Positions 16,527 through 26,011 of a stretch of DNA of 64,000 nt are shown piece after piece. The notes under the pieces are model-generated. The model searched no databases and was not told the origin of the DNA. It saw only the letters and a program-made list of their open reading frames with translations. Source of the stretch: Chitinophaga sp. S165 (GTDB lineage Bacteria; Bacteroidota; Bacteroidia; Chitinophagales; Chitinophagaceae). The stretch lies in the NCBI RefSeq assembly GCF_003182155.1, contig NZ_QGTG01000001.1:1240744-1304743 (forward strand). The letters run 5' to 3'. The position numbers were made by a program, and so were the translations under genes. The stretch's first letter is position 1; each line of letters starts with the position of its first letter.

Positions 16527-18444
16527 AGCATTCCGCATTTAAGGGTATTTCAATGTCAATTACTGTGCCTTTCATCGGAAAGGAATCAATGGAGACTACG
16601 CCATCGAATAATTTCAGCCGCTCGTAAATATTCTGAAATCCTATACCGTATTTCACTGTTTCCGGGGAAAATCCCCGGCCATCATCTTCAAACAACAACT
16701 TCAGCATACCATCCAGTTGGGTGAGCTGTATTTCTACTTTTGAAGCGTGGCTGTGCTTCAGAGCATTGGTGATCAGTTCCTGAATGATTTTATAGACCTC
16801 CACTTTCAGGGAGGTCCGGATCCGGTCAATTTCTTCGTCGGGAAAAGCATGGAAAGTGATAATAGCGTTACCTGGCACGTTGAATTGTCTGATGTAGCCG
16901 GCAATAAGTTCGGCAAAGCCGGTGTGACTGAATTTCTGCGGAACAAGATCATGAGAAAGGTCACGTACCTGGTGATAAGTGTCGTCCACCTGCCGTATAA
17001 GCGCCTCCAGCCTGTTCTCTCCGGTTTGGTTGGAGAGTTGGAGTTTGATGGCAGCAAGGTTGCCGCCAATGCTATCGTGCAGTTCACCCGCAATCCGTTT
17101 TCGCTCCTTTTCCTGACCGCTAACCGAGGCCTTTAGCAATTCGAGTTCCTTGTCTTTTAGCAGTGCTGCGATCTCCTGCCGGTTCATTTCTTCTAATGTA
17201 GTATTCAGTTTACTTTGCGCCTGCAGTTTCTGATAATACATATATAGCAAACCTATGATAGGAAGCAGGATAATAAGAAACCCTATCAGCAAACTATATT
17301 TAACCGTTTTCTGATAGTTTAGTTCGTTTTCCTTGTTCAATATTTCTTTTTCCTTCCGGGCGGTTTGATATTTTATTTCGAGTTCATTGATCTCCTTTTT
17401 ATTCTGCATATTCAGTAACTCCCGGGAAATACCCACGTACTGGGTCATGAGTGCATAGGCGTTTTTATAGTCCCCCATTTCCGCGTGTACGTTACGCAGG
17501 CTGTTCAATACTTTCAGCTGCGCTTTCAGGTCATTCCATTGAAGGGCGTTAGAGTAAACAAGGGACAACAACATCTTTGCATCATCATACTCCTTCCGGG
17601 CAATCAGCAGGTCGCCCATCCTTTGTCCTGCATCACTGTACAGATCGTAAAACTGTTGTTGTTGCGCATTATTCTTCACATCATTGTAAATAGCATACGC
17701 TTCATCCGCCTGCTGATTGAATTCGGCGATGATGCCAAGCGTTAGTTTTGCCTGCAGTTCTTTTTTCTGATGATGTTGCTGTTGAAAATACGCCAGTGCT
17801 TTCTCCGTATACTGTTTCGCCTGCGGCAGGTCTTTCCGTTCCAGAAAAATAATACCCAGCCGCTCATACACCAAATGTTTCAATTGTTCGTCCGGGCCTG
17901 TATTCAGCAGGTCATTGTATGCAGTTACAGCCTTGTCGTGTTCATTACGGGCAGCATATACGTTGGCGATGCCTAGTTTATTGTTATTGACGGCGGTTCT
18001 GTTGTTAATGGATTCCGCAATCTTTACCCCCTGAAGATAAAACCGTAGCGCTTCATCATACAGGCCTTCCTCACTGTAAGCATTGGCCAGCGTGAGATAA
18101 AGTGAGACCTGGTAAAAAAGTTTATCTGCAGATGGAAGACTACTTTGATTAAGACTATTAATGAGCTCCTGTGCATAATGGATCACGGAGTCTGTAGTGC
18201 CATGGGTGGCATGAAAAGATAACAGCGGCTGTACTGCCTGCATCTTTGCTTTGACGTCGGTGGCAAGATGAATTTTCTGAATAAGGGAGTCGGGCGTTTT
18301 TACGGGAACTTCTCCGTAACCTGTGAAACTGGTCGCACTTTGAGCCTGGCAGCAGCAGGATACGATCAGCATGCCAACAAAAAAAAGCAGTGTTAACGCG
18401 CTGCTTCGTATAGCTTGGGGAGATATGGTAACTTCCGTGATCAA
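16516..18444 (-). CDS. TPR-sensor histidine kinase (HisKA_3)
   Basis: A 642-residue kinase. Signal sequence to about residue 35, periplasmic TPR helices at about 50-370 (ANAYSEEGLYDEALRFYLQG is one), one membrane segment near 392-412, a short coiled coil, then HisKA_3 with phospho-acceptor His in ERKRIAGELHDSIGGNLAAI, and the ATPase domain (ELITNALKHSHAS, DDGRGF, GIGFQNIYERL). Such kinases pair with NarL-type regulators, here encoded next with an overlap. No ATG lies before residue 25; a TTG at 18444 gives the full signal peptide and is my choice. The signal sensed by the TPR part is unknown. Confidence 0.92.
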   Translation of the reverse strand: MITEVTISPQAIRSSALTLLFFVGMLIVSCCCQAQSATSFTGYGEVPVKTPDSLIQKIHLATDVKAKMQAVQPLLSFHATHGTTDSVIHYAQELINSLNQSSLPSADKLFYQVSLYLTLANAYSEEGLYDEALRFYLQGVKIAESINNRTAVNNNKLGIANVYAARNEHDKAVTAYNDLLNTGPDEQLKHLVYERLGIIFLERKDLPQAKQYTEKALAYFQQQHHQKKELQAKLTLGIIAEFNQQADEAYAIYNDVKNNAQQQQFYDLYSDAGQRMGDLLIARKEYDDAKMLLSLVYSNALQWNDLKAQLKVLNSLRNVHAEMGDYKNAYALMTQYVGISRELLNMQNKKEINELEIKYQTARKEKEILNKENELNYQKTVKYSLLIGFLIILLPIIGLLYMYYQKLQAQSKLNTTLEEMNRQEIAALLKDKELELLKASVSGQEKERKRIAGELHDSIGGNLAAIKLQLSNQTGENRLEALIRQVDDTYHQVRDLSHDLVPQKFSHTGFAELIAGYIRQFNVPGNAIITFHAFPDEEIDRIRTSLKVEVYKIIQELITNALKHSHASKVEIQLTQLDGMLKLLFEDDGRGFSPETVKYGIGFQNIYERLKLFDGVVSIDSFPMKGTVIDIEIPLNAECYEA

Positions 18445-18569
18445 GAATTCTTCTTTTGTTTAGAGCATGGAAGATAATAAATAAATATTGGGTGAGTGTA
18501 TAGCGGCACGCTTGTCTAACGCTTATTGATCCCTCCATTGGTTGCTGTGCTGGCATTTTTTACAAACAA

Positions 18570-18602
18570 AAAGCCCGGCTTCTATTCGAAGCCGGGCTTT
18601 TG
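18570..18602 (-). terminator. Terminator of the tRNA-Lys gene
   Basis: Perfect 13-bp stem, AAAGCCCGGCTTC (18570-18582) with GAAGCCGGGCTTT (18588-18600), 5-base loop, A/T tails. It begins directly after the tRNA 3' end on the minus strand. Confidence 0.85.
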
Positions 18603-18675
18603 TGATCCCGCTGGGACTCGAACCCAGGACCCATACATTAAAAGTGTATTGCTCTACCAACTGAGCTACGGAATC
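18603..18675 (-). tRNA. tRNA-Lys (anticodon UUU)
   Basis: Full cloverleaf on the minus strand, 73 nt: acceptor GATTCCG pairing with CGGGATC (one G-T pair), D-loop AGCTCAGTTGGTAGAGC, anticodon arm ACACTTTTAATGT with anticodon TTT, and T-arm GGGTTCGAGTCCC. Discriminator base A; CCA is not encoded. It stands alone between its own promoter (18730-18701) and terminator (18602-18570). Confidence 0.97.
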
Positions 18676-18700
18676 ATTCCCTTTTTTGTGATTGGGATTG

Positions 18701-18730
18701 CAAAGGTATAAAATATTTTATTCCCTCCAA
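18701..18730 (-). promoter_or_regulatory. Promoter of tRNA-Lys
   Basis: Minus strand: -33 TTG (18730-18728), exactly 19 bases, -7 TACCTTTG (18708-18701). This matches the Bacteroidota sigma consensus. The tRNA starts 25 bases after the -7 box. Confidence 0.75.
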
Positions 18731-18807
18731 CTTTTTAGCAACTTTTTTTCAAACAATTTCACAAAAGCCGCTACAGACAAAATAAACCATCATATCTCAT
18801 TTACCCC

Positions 18808-18815
18808 TATTTTTG
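18808..18815 (+). promoter_or_regulatory. Putative -7 box of the SDR gene
   Basis: TATTTTTG fits TAnnTTTG and lies 19 bases before the ATG at 18835. No clear -33 TTTG is seen at the right distance. Confidence 0.4.
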
Positions 18816-18834
18816 CATTTGAAAAAAAATCATA

Positions 18835-19635
18835 ATGCAAGATAAGGTCGTAGTCATCACCGGAGGAACATCCGGAATAGGAAAAGCGCTGGCAATAGCT
18901 TCCCTCCACGCAGGAGCAAAGGTAGCCGTTTGCGGCAGAAAGTCCGAAACCCTGCAGGCATTGGAAAAGGAAGTGGCGAGTGACAACCTATATACATATA
19001 CCGCGGATGTAAGTAAGGAAGATGACTGTAAATACTTTATTGAACAGGTAATTTCCCGGCTGGGAAAGATCGATATACTCATCAACAACGCCGGGATCTC
19101 TATGCGGGCGTTGTTCCGTGACGTAGACCTTAGTGTACTCAGGCAGCTGATGGATATCAACTTCTGGGGTACTGTTTATTGTACTAAATATGCATTACCA
19201 TCTATATTGGCGAACAAAGGGACGGTTGTAGGTGTATCTTCTATAGCAGGTTACAGGGGGTTACCTGCCCGTACCGGATACTCCTCGTCAAAATTCGCTA
19301 TGCAGGGCTTCCTGGAATCATTACGTACCGAGAATCTGCATACAGGCATCAACGTAATGTGGGTATGCCCTGGCTTCACTTCTTCTAATATACGTAACAC
19401 CGCATTAAATGAAGAAGGACGCAGCCAGTCAGAAACTCCACTGGATGAAGGAAAATTAATGAGTGCAGAAGCAGTAGCCGATGCGGTCCTGAAAGCGATC
19501 AACAAACGGAAACGAACACTGGTACTTACTGGTCAGGGCAAACTGACTGTATTACTCAGCAAACTGTTTCCTGGCCTGCTGGACGGAATAGTATATAATC
19601 ACTTTAAAAAAGAACCGGGTTCACCGCTTAAATAA
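18835..19635 (+). CDS. Short-chain dehydrogenase/reductase
   Basis: A 266-residue classical SDR. Cofactor motif TGGTSGIGKA near residue 10, NNAG at about residue 88, catalytic Ser in VSSIAGYRG, and YSSSK (Tyr/Lys pair) near residue 154. The cofactor-binding segment CGRKSETL with an Arg suggests NADP(H). Length is slightly above the usual 250. Substrate not visible. It is a single gene facing away from tRNA-Lys. Confidence 0.93.
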   Translation: MQDKVVVITGGTSGIGKALAIASLHAGAKVAVCGRKSETLQALEKEVASDNLYTYTADVSKEDDCKYFIEQVISRLGKIDILINNAGISMRALFRDVDLSVLRQLMDINFWGTVYCTKYALPSILANKGTVVGVSSIAGYRGLPARTGYSSSKFAMQGFLESLRTENLHTGINVMWVCPGFTSSNIRNTALNEEGRSQSETPLDEGKLMSAEAVADAVLKAINKRKRTLVLTGQGKLTVLLSKLFPGLLDGIVYNHFKKEPGSPLK

Positions 19636-19641
19636 TTAACT

Positions 19642-19696
19642 TTAAGCCGTTCGGCGCCAGTAGCTGATTACAAGGCAATTAGCACGAACGGCTTAA
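19642..19696 (+). terminator. Possible terminator after the SDR gene
   Basis: Arms TTAAGCCGTTCG (19642-19653) and CGAACGGCTTAA (19685-19696), perfectly matched, with a smaller hairpin (GCTGATT/AATTAGC) inside the 31-base loop and a T-rich tail. The long loop makes a simple terminator less certain. Confidence 0.45.
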
Positions 19697-19902
19697 CTTT
19701 AATCTTTTACTTTTTATTCTATTTTTTTTTGCTTATAAGCGCCCCAAACCCCCGACCCCGGCCCTTTTATAGTTATTCACATCTGAACAAGTAATTGGCT
19801 GTTTAGTCACAGCTACATGCAGATTTTATATTTCTTTGCATTACAAAACAACGCCAATGCCCCAATGGCATTCTTTTTGGGTAATTGGTATTCATTCATA
19901 AC

Positions 19903-20724
19903 ATGTCCATAATAACATTAACATCAGACATAGGGTTACAGGACTACCTGGTAGGCGCCATCAAAGGGCAGCTGTGGCAACACTGTCCCGGTGCTCCTGT
20001 TATGGACATTACACACCAGATATCTCCGTTTAACCTGCCACAGGCTACTTACATATGTAAGAGCTCCTTTGCTTATTATCCGCCACGTACATTCCATATT
20101 GTACTGATTAATCTGTTCGACCGTAAAGCAGATCACGTACTGCTGGCCGAACACAACGGACAATATATAGCCTGTGCTGATAATGGACTGATTACAATGA
20201 TTGCTGGTGGTACTCCTGCCAAAGTCATTAAACTGCCTTTACATAAAGGACAGGCAAGGGATACATTCTCTATCCTTCAACGCTTCGCAGAAGCTTACAG
20301 AGAATTACAGAATGGTAAATCATTAGCTGAACTAGGTGAACCAGCCACCGGATACATCATCAAGAACAATCTGCAACCGATGACCGGTCAGGATTATATC
20401 GATGGTCAGATCATTCATATCGATAACTTTGAGAACGTAGTAGTAAATATCACCCGCCAGCAATTTGACGAACACCGCCAGAACAGGCCGTTCTCCATCT
20501 ACTTCCGCCGTGACGAGGTGATTACACAACTTTGTGAAACCTACGCCGATGTACCGGAAGGGCATAAACTGGCACTGTTCAACGCCGCCGGCTATCTCGA
20601 AATAGCTATCAACAAGGGAAATGCTGCCGGTCTCTTTGGTTTACAAGGCTTTACCCGCGATCAGCTGACTTCAGGCTTCCAGAAATTGTCATTCTACCAA
20701 ACCGTACGTATCATCTTCGGCTAA
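19903..20724 (+). CDS. SAM hydroxide adenosyltransferase (DUF62) family protein
   Basis: A 273-residue protein. Its N-terminus ITLTSDIGLQDYLVGAIKGQ matches the DUF62 pattern (ITLTTDFGxxDxYV) and ADNGLI matches the later PDNGLL. Characterised members hydrolyse S-adenosylmethionine to adenosine and methionine with a conserved Asp-Arg-His set. Here the usual DPGVGxxRR block reads NLFDRKADHV, and the usual GN in the C-terminal DxFGN motif reads EN (DNFENVVVNI). I chose ATG 19903; a TTG lies six codons earlier. It stands alone. Confidence 0.85.
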   Translation: MSIITLTSDIGLQDYLVGAIKGQLWQHCPGAPVMDITHQISPFNLPQATYICKSSFAYYPPRTFHIVLINLFDRKADHVLLAEHNGQYIACADNGLITMIAGGTPAKVIKLPLHKGQARDTFSILQRFAEAYRELQNGKSLAELGEPATGYIIKNNLQPMTGQDYIDGQIIHIDNFENVVVNITRQQFDEHRQNRPFSIYFRRDEVITQLCETYADVPEGHKLALFNAAGYLEIAINKGNAAGLFGLQGFTRDQLTSGFQKLSFYQTVRIIFG

Positions 20725-20885
20725 AATCAGCCGAAGCCCCCCTCCCATTGCCTTATCACCCTTATCCACTGTTAATCAATTACTATCCTCATCCTCCTTT
20801 TTCCCGGCCCATCTGGAAAAAAAATTACTTATTAAAGAAAAAGTTAAAACTGTTATCGCTAATTATCATAATTTGCTTCTTTTTC

Positions 20886-20893
20886 TATTTTTG
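20886..20893 (+). promoter_or_regulatory. Putative -7 box of the DUF2723 gene
   Basis: TATTTTTG fits TAnnTTTG, 19 bases before the ATG at 20913, the same distance as in the SDR gene. A TTTG at 20872-20875 is too close to serve as -33. Confidence 0.4.
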
Positions 20894-20912
20894 TCGGACC
20901 TAAAACATCCTT

Positions 20913-23900
20913 ATGAATTTTAAAAGGACCAACAACATTGTAGGTTGGGTTATCTGTATCATTGCCTGCACGGTCTACATTATGACTATGGAGGCCACCG
21001 GCAGCCTGTGGGACTGCGGCGAATTCATTTCCAGTGCCTACAAGGTACAGGTTCCGCATCCTCCTGGAGCTCCTTTATTTGTGCTGTTAGGTAGATTATT
21101 CACTATTCCGCTGGACCCATCACATGCAGCGTTAGGTGTAAACTTAATGTCCGCCCTTGCAAGTGGTTTCACTATCCTGTTCCTCTTCTGGACCATTACA
21201 CACTTCGCCCGCCGTGTCATCGTTAAGAACGGTACACCCATCACCCGTGAACAAATGATCGCTATCATGGGCGCCGGCGCTGTTGGAGCACTGGCCTACA
21301 CATTCTCTGACTCTTTCTGGTTCTCTGCTGTTGAAGGTGAGGTATACGCAATGTCCTCTCTCTTCACCGCACTCGTTTTCTGGGCTATCCTGAAATGGGA
21401 ACATGAATCAGACGAAGCATATGCCGACCGCTGGATCGTATTCATCGCCTTCATGATGGGTCTCTCTATCGGTGTCCACCTTTTGAACCTCCTGACCATC
21501 CCGGCTATCGTAATGGTTTACTACTTTAAACGTTACAAAGTAACCCCTATGGGTACTTTCTGGGCGTTTATCGTTGGTTGCGGTCTGACAGGTATGGTAC
21601 AGAAGTTCGTTATCCAGGATACTATCAAGGCTTCCGGTCTGATGGACGTTTTCTTCGTAAACTCCCTCGGCCTGCCTTTCTATACCGGTTTCGCATTCTA
21701 CTTCATAGCACTGGCTGCCATCCTGATCTATGGATTGAAAAATCCTAAATTCGGACTGTATGCACCGCTGATCCTGGTTGCTTCCGTTATTGTTATTCCG
21801 GCATTTACCGACGCTAATGGTACCGGTATGAGGATTTTGAAGCTGATCGTTGCAGCTGCGATTATATTCATCCCTTACTTTATCAAACAGTTCGGCGCAA
21901 ACGTAACATCCAGCAACTTCCTGCATTTTACGAAAGTGACCATCTATTCTATACTCTTCCTGTTATTAGGTTACTCCACCTACATCACTACAATGGTACG
22001 CTCTACCGCTAACCCATCCGTAGATATGTATAATGTGGACAACCCGATCTCCCTCGTAGGTTACCTGGGCCGTGAACAGTATGGCGACTTCCCGCTGATC
22101 TACGGACAGGTATTCACTGCCCGCCCTACTAACTATGAAGATGCAGGTAACATCTACGCCCGTGGCAAAGACAAATACCTCATCGCCGGTAAAAAACAAG
22201 TACCTGTTTACGCGGCGGAAGATAAAATGCTGTTCCCTCGTGTATGGGACGCAAGCAATGACCAGGGTCACGCAGATTACTACCGTGATTATCTCGGCCT
22301 TGCAGACGGACAAAAGCCTTCCTTCGGAGATAACGTACGCTTCTTCTTACAGTACCAGGTAGGTTTCATGTACCTGCGTTACTTCATGTGGAACTTCTCC
22401 GGTAAACAAAACGATACCCAGGGTTACGGGAACGTACGTGACGGTAACTTCATTACAGGTATCTCCTTCCTTGATAACTGGATGTATGGCGATCAGTCAA
22501 CAATGCCAGACAGCCTGAAAAATAACAAAGGACATAACAAACTGTTCTTATTGCCTTTCCTGCTGGGTTTTGTAGGATTTGTATTCCATTACAATAACCA
22601 CCGCAGAGACAGTCTCGTTGCTGGTCTGTTATTCTTCTTCACCGGCTTCGCTATCGTTCTGTACCTCAACCAGGCAGGTAACCAGCCACGTGAACGTGAC
22701 TATGCATATGTAGGATCTTTCTATGCTTACGCAATATGGATCGGTTTAGGCGTACTGGGCATCTACCAGTTCCTGAAAACCAAAACCAAATCTGCTATCG
22801 CTGCACCACTGGCAACCATCGTGTGCCTGCTGGCGGTTCCCGTACTGATGGGCTTCCAGGAATGGGATGACCACGACCGTTCTACCAAAACCATCGCCCG
22901 CGACGTAGCTTCTGACTATCTGCAGTCCTGCGCTCCTAACGCGATCCTCTTCACCGTAGGTGATAACGATACTTATCCGCTGTGGTATGCACAGGAAGTA
23001 GAAGGTGTACGTCCCGATATCCGCGTGATCAACCTGAGCCTCCTGGGCGTAGACTGGTATATTGACCAGCAACGCCATATGGTGAACCAAAGCCCTGCAG
23101 TTCCAATGACCTGGTCGGCCGACAAATACCAGGGTGAGAACCGCAATTACATCCAATATTATGACGGCGGTAACTTCCCGCAGGATAAATTCTACAATCT
23201 GAAAGAAGTAATGGGCTTTATGGGATCAGATGATCCTCGTGCTAAACTGTCTACTACAGATGGTTCACAGATCAACTACCTCCCTGCTAAAAAGCTCTTT
23301 ATACCAGTAGATGTTGCTCAAGTGATCAAAAATGGTGTTGTTGATATCCATGACAGCGCCAGGGTTATGCCGCAACTGCCTTTCCAGATCAACAAGACTT
23401 ACCTGCTGAAGAACGACCTCGCTGTATATGATATCATTGCAGCCAACGACTGGAAACGTCCGATCTACTTCACCAGCCCAACCGATCTCGGTCTGAATGA
23501 CTACCTCCGTATGGATGGTCTGACTTACCGCCTCGTGCCGCTGAGAAAAGAAGAAAGCAATGATCCTATGGGTGCTGAGAAGAATGTGAACGTTCCTGTA
23601 ATGTACCAGAACCTGATGACGAAATTCGCATTCGGTGGTGCAAACATTGAAGGTACTTACTTCGATGAGCCTAACCGTAAACTGTTGCAGTACATCAGGA
23701 ATTCTTACACCAGACTGGGTACCGCCCTTGCACTGAATGGCGACAAAGATTCTGCCCTCGCAGTGCTCAACAAGGCCGATAAAAACCTGTTGGAAAACAC
23801 CTTCCCATATGCGATGACAACTCCGGGACAGATGCATAACTACAGCTCTATGCAGACTGTATATGCTTACTACCTGGCTGGTGATATGAAGAAAGGTGAC

Positions 23901-24143
23901 GAGATCGCCCAGAAGATCATCAAGGATTGTACTCAACAATTACAGTACTACCGTGGTCTGCCAACTTCCAAATTAGGTAGCTTACAACGTGATGCCCAGA
24001 TGGCCGAACAATTCATTACGCTGTTACAACGTATGAAAGAGGATTTCACCCATCCGCAAGGCAATCAGCCAGGCCTGGAACAAAATCAACCTATACAGGT
24101 TGATACCCAGGGACCAGCTACTGATGCACCGCAAGGCAACTAA
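20913..24143 (+). CDS. DUF2723 multi-pass membrane protein
   Basis: A 1076-residue membrane protein. The N-terminal DUF2723 part has about twelve membrane segments and the family signature GSLWDCGEFISSAYKVQVPH, then PPGAPLF. A soluble second half follows (from about residue 640) with TPR-like helices at the end. DUF2723 proteins resemble glycosyltransferases of the GT-C fold; the animal relative TMEM260 is an O-mannosyltransferase. In Bacteroidota the substrate is unknown; use of a lipid-linked sugar to modify envelope proteins is inference. Pro/Gln-rich tail. Monocistronic, with its own terminator. Confidence 0.9.
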   Translation: MNFKRTNNIVGWVICIIACTVYIMTMEATGSLWDCGEFISSAYKVQVPHPPGAPLFVLLGRLFTIPLDPSHAALGVNLMSALASGFTILFLFWTITHFARRVIVKNGTPITREQMIAIMGAGAVGALAYTFSDSFWFSAVEGEVYAMSSLFTALVFWAILKWEHESDEAYADRWIVFIAFMMGLSIGVHLLNLLTIPAIVMVYYFKRYKVTPMGTFWAFIVGCGLTGMVQKFVIQDTIKASGLMDVFFVNSLGLPFYTGFAFYFIALAAILIYGLKNPKFGLYAPLILVASVIVIPAFTDANGTGMRILKLIVAAAIIFIPYFIKQFGANVTSSNFLHFTKVTIYSILFLLLGYSTYITTMVRSTANPSVDMYNVDNPISLVGYLGREQYGDFPLIYGQVFTARPTNYEDAGNIYARGKDKYLIAGKKQVPVYAAEDKMLFPRVWDASNDQGHADYYRDYLGLADGQKPSFGDNVRFFLQYQVGFMYLRYFMWNFSGKQNDTQGYGNVRDGNFITGISFLDNWMYGDQSTMPDSLKNNKGHNKLFLLPFLLGFVGFVFHYNNHRRDSLVAGLLFFFTGFAIVLYLNQAGNQPRERDYAYVGSFYAYAIWIGLGVLGIYQFLKTKTKSAIAAPLATIVCLLAVPVLMGFQEWDDHDRSTKTIARDVASDYLQSCAPNAILFTVGDNDTYPLWYAQEVEGVRPDIRVINLSLLGVDWYIDQQRHMVNQSPAVPMTWSADKYQGENRNYIQYYDGGNFPQDKFYNLKEVMGFMGSDDPRAKLSTTDGSQINYLPAKKLFIPVDVAQVIKNGVVDIHDSARVMPQLPFQINKTYLLKNDLAVYDIIAANDWKRPIYFTSPTDLGLNDYLRMDGLTYRLVPLRKEESNDPMGAEKNVNVPVMYQNLMTKFAFGGANIEGTYFDEPNRKLLQYIRNSYTRLGTALALNGDKDSALAVLNKADKNLLENTFPYAMTTPGQMHNYSSMQTVYAYYLAGDMKKGDEIAQKIIKDCTQQLQYYRGLPTSKLGSLQRDAQMAEQFITLLQRMKEDFTHPQGNQPGLEQNQPIQVDTQGPATDAPQGN

Positions 24144-24156
24144 TCATCAACTTATA

Positions 24157-24195
24157 AAAAGGAGGGGCTCGTCATTGTGACAAGCCCCTCCTTTT
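24157..24195. terminator. Strong terminator after the DUF2723 gene
   Basis: Stem AAAAGGAGGGGCT with AGCCCCTCCTTTT, 13 bp perfect, followed by a T8 run on the plus strand and A-rich on the other side, so it can also serve the convergent 24227 gene. Confidence 0.9.
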
Positions 24196-24226
24196 TTTTA
24201 CCATTGTCTTAATGCGATGTCTGTAC

Positions 24227-24982
24227 CTACCCCTTCGCCCTCTCGGACACCAGCCTGCAATGATCGCATTTCAGATCAAATTTCTCCAGTAACTTATTTT
24301 CCAGCTGCCATTCTCCTCCACAAGAAGGGCACCTATGTTCGTTCTTTTTACTATCATAGTTAAACAAATAATAGTAACTGGGCTTGCCCGTCAGCTCCTC
24401 CAGTTTGGTACATATACTCCTACCTTGCTTCGTCAATGGGCTCTTTATGTCCGATAAATAATTGTGAAATCGTTTTTCTCCCATAGAACCTCTGAACCAA
24501 AGTCCGTCGATCTCTTCGTAACTCCTTGACCAGGAATTAATATCATCATAACTCCTGTAGCGCGTGTTCGTATATGGAAAATTATACAACGGGATCTGAT
24601 CAAAGTTATCGCCCGACCTGATGGGAGACGCGCCTCCCCAGTACAATATCAGTGAACTTGATGAATCAATTTCGGCTGTTGAAACAGATACCAGGTGCTC
24701 CCCCACATACTTATAGGAGATAGTGACATTATACCGTTCCATGAGAATGGATGTCCACTGATTAACATAATCGCTGTTATAACGCTCGTCCAGCGAGTCT
24801 TTTTTGAGACATTGTACATGAAGCCATACACTGTCTTCCTGGAAGAGGAACACATCGTTTATCGATACCAGCTGACCATTGGAACGTAGAGATCTGATGA
24901 AAAAATCGGCGTCATGCAGGAAAGATTCCATTTCTGACTTAGGCCAATCCGCCTTTTGAAACAGGATTTGATAGATGAACAT
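24227..24982 (-). CDS. DUF2310 zinc-ribbon protein
   Basis: A 251-residue protein of the DUF2310 family ('Zn-ribbon-containing, possibly nucleic-acid-binding'). Family marks: SPLTKQGRSICTKLEELTGK, PSYYYLFNY, and a C-terminal zinc ribbon CPSCGGEW...KCDHCRLV near residues 220-245. Function is unknown for the whole family. It stands alone between two terminators. Confidence 0.85.
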   Translation of the reverse strand: MFIYQILFQKADWPKSEMESFLHDADFFIRSLRSNGQLVSINDVFLFQEDSVWLHVQCLKKDSLDERYNSDYVNQWTSILMERYNVTISYKYVGEHLVSVSTAEIDSSSSLILYWGGASPIRSGDNFDQIPLYNFPYTNTRYRSYDDINSWSRSYEEIDGLWFRGSMGEKRFHNYLSDIKSPLTKQGRSICTKLEELTGKPSYYYLFNYDSKKNEHRCPSCGGEWQLENKLLEKFDLKCDHCRLVSERAKG

Positions 24983-25106
24983 AGGGATAGAATTATAGGA
25001 TGATAGTCAATAGAATGGGTAACTGCAAACAGGGATATATTAAATATAATGAAATATTGCAATTATAACAAACCACTACCCCAAACAATGCTACTGATCT
25101 TCCGGA

Positions 25107-25137
25107 ATAAAAAAAGCCCCCGCTTTCGCGGGAGCTT
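25107..25137 (-). terminator. Terminator of the sugar isomerase-like gene
   Basis: Stem AAGCCCCCGC with GCGGGAGCTT (one mismatch) around tttc, with an A7 run that is a T-run on the minus strand. Confidence 0.85.
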
Positions 25138-25159
25138 CTATCAAACATTACGATGCCTA

Positions 25160-26011
25160 TTATAATTTGCCAACTTCCTGCCACCAGAACTTCACACACT
25201 CTTTCACGTCAGGAACACTGTTATCCCAGTTGTATTCATATTCAACGGAGAACATGCCTTTGAATTTCTGTGCCTTCAATTCAGCCAGTACTGCAGGCAT
25301 GTTACAAACGCCATTGCCCCAGATCACATCATGTGCATCATGAGATTTTTCGTTCAAGTCTTTGAAATGCAGGTGCAGTACGTGCCCTTTTAACTTTTTG
25401 ATACAGTCTACAGGCTCCATTCCGGAACGGGCCCAGTGACCGATATCCGCACAAGCACCAAACAGCTTACTACGGCCATTTACAGCTGCCAGTACGCTAT
25501 CCGGATGCCAGTAATAGCTTGGTTTCGGATGGTCGTGAATAGCTACCTTGATCTGGTATTTATCACACAGGCGGGATATTGCGTCCCAATGCTCGCGTTT
25601 AGGCTCAGCAGTGATCACCTGGATACCCATTGCCTTTGCAAATTCGAATACTTCATTCCACTCCTGCTCACTACCCGGAGATACCACTCCGTAAGCAACC
25701 AGTTTCTTCTTTTTTGATTTCAGCAGCGCTTTTACCTGTGCCTGTTTGGCTGCATCCATTCTCCAGTCGAATTTACCTTCGATGCCGTTGCCGATGGTTT
25801 GGCCATTATAGCATTCTACGTACTGTACACCTACGCTATCCATTTTATCCAGCGTCTGGGCCAGGGTAAAACGGTTAAAGGTATATGCCTGTGTTCCTAA
25901 TTTCCAGCCCAGTTTGTCTGCCTTTCCTTGCGCAAAACTCAACGTGGATGTCATCGTCGCACCAGCCAGGATTCCAGCCAGTAACAGTACGCTGCTCAAT
26001 TTTTTAATCAT
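25160..26011 (-). CDS. Exported sugar phosphate isomerase/epimerase-like TIM barrel
   Basis: A 283-residue protein with a signal peptide (MIKKLSSVLLLAGILAGATM, cleavage after SFAQG) and a xylose isomerase-like (AP endonuclease 2 type) TIM barrel. Metal-ligand positions are visible: Glu in TAEPKREHW, His/Asp in AIHDHPKP, ADIGHW, LHFKDLNE and SVEYEYN. Such secreted relatives in Bacteroidota often sit near Gfo/Idh/MocA oxidoreductases in sugar breakdown, and one such gene lies 3 kb away on the other strand. I start at ATG 26011, two codons after a TTG. Real substrate unknown. Confidence 0.88.
   Translation of the reverse strand: MIKKLSSVLLLAGILAGATMTSTLSFAQGKADKLGWKLGTQAYTFNRFTLAQTLDKMDSVGVQYVECYNGQTIGNGIEGKFDWRMDAAKQAQVKALLKSKKKKLVAYGVVSPGSEQEWNEVFEFAKAMGIQVITAEPKREHWDAISRLCDKYQIKVAIHDHPKPSYYWHPDSVLAAVNGRSKLFGACADIGHWARSGMEPVDCIKKLKGHVLHLHFKDLNEKSHDAHDVIWGNGVCNMPAVLAELKAQKFKGMFSVEYEYNWDNSVPDVKECVKFWWQEVGKL

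Noticed and set aside
14612..18602. The matching AAAGCCCGGCTTC stems as a mobile repeat
   Set aside because: Both are ordinary terminators right after genes; two copies do not make a repeat family.
23265..23939. Long antisense frame (224 codons) inside the DUF2723 gene
   Set aside because: It is a shadow of codon bias; the plus-strand protein is a clear family member over the full length.
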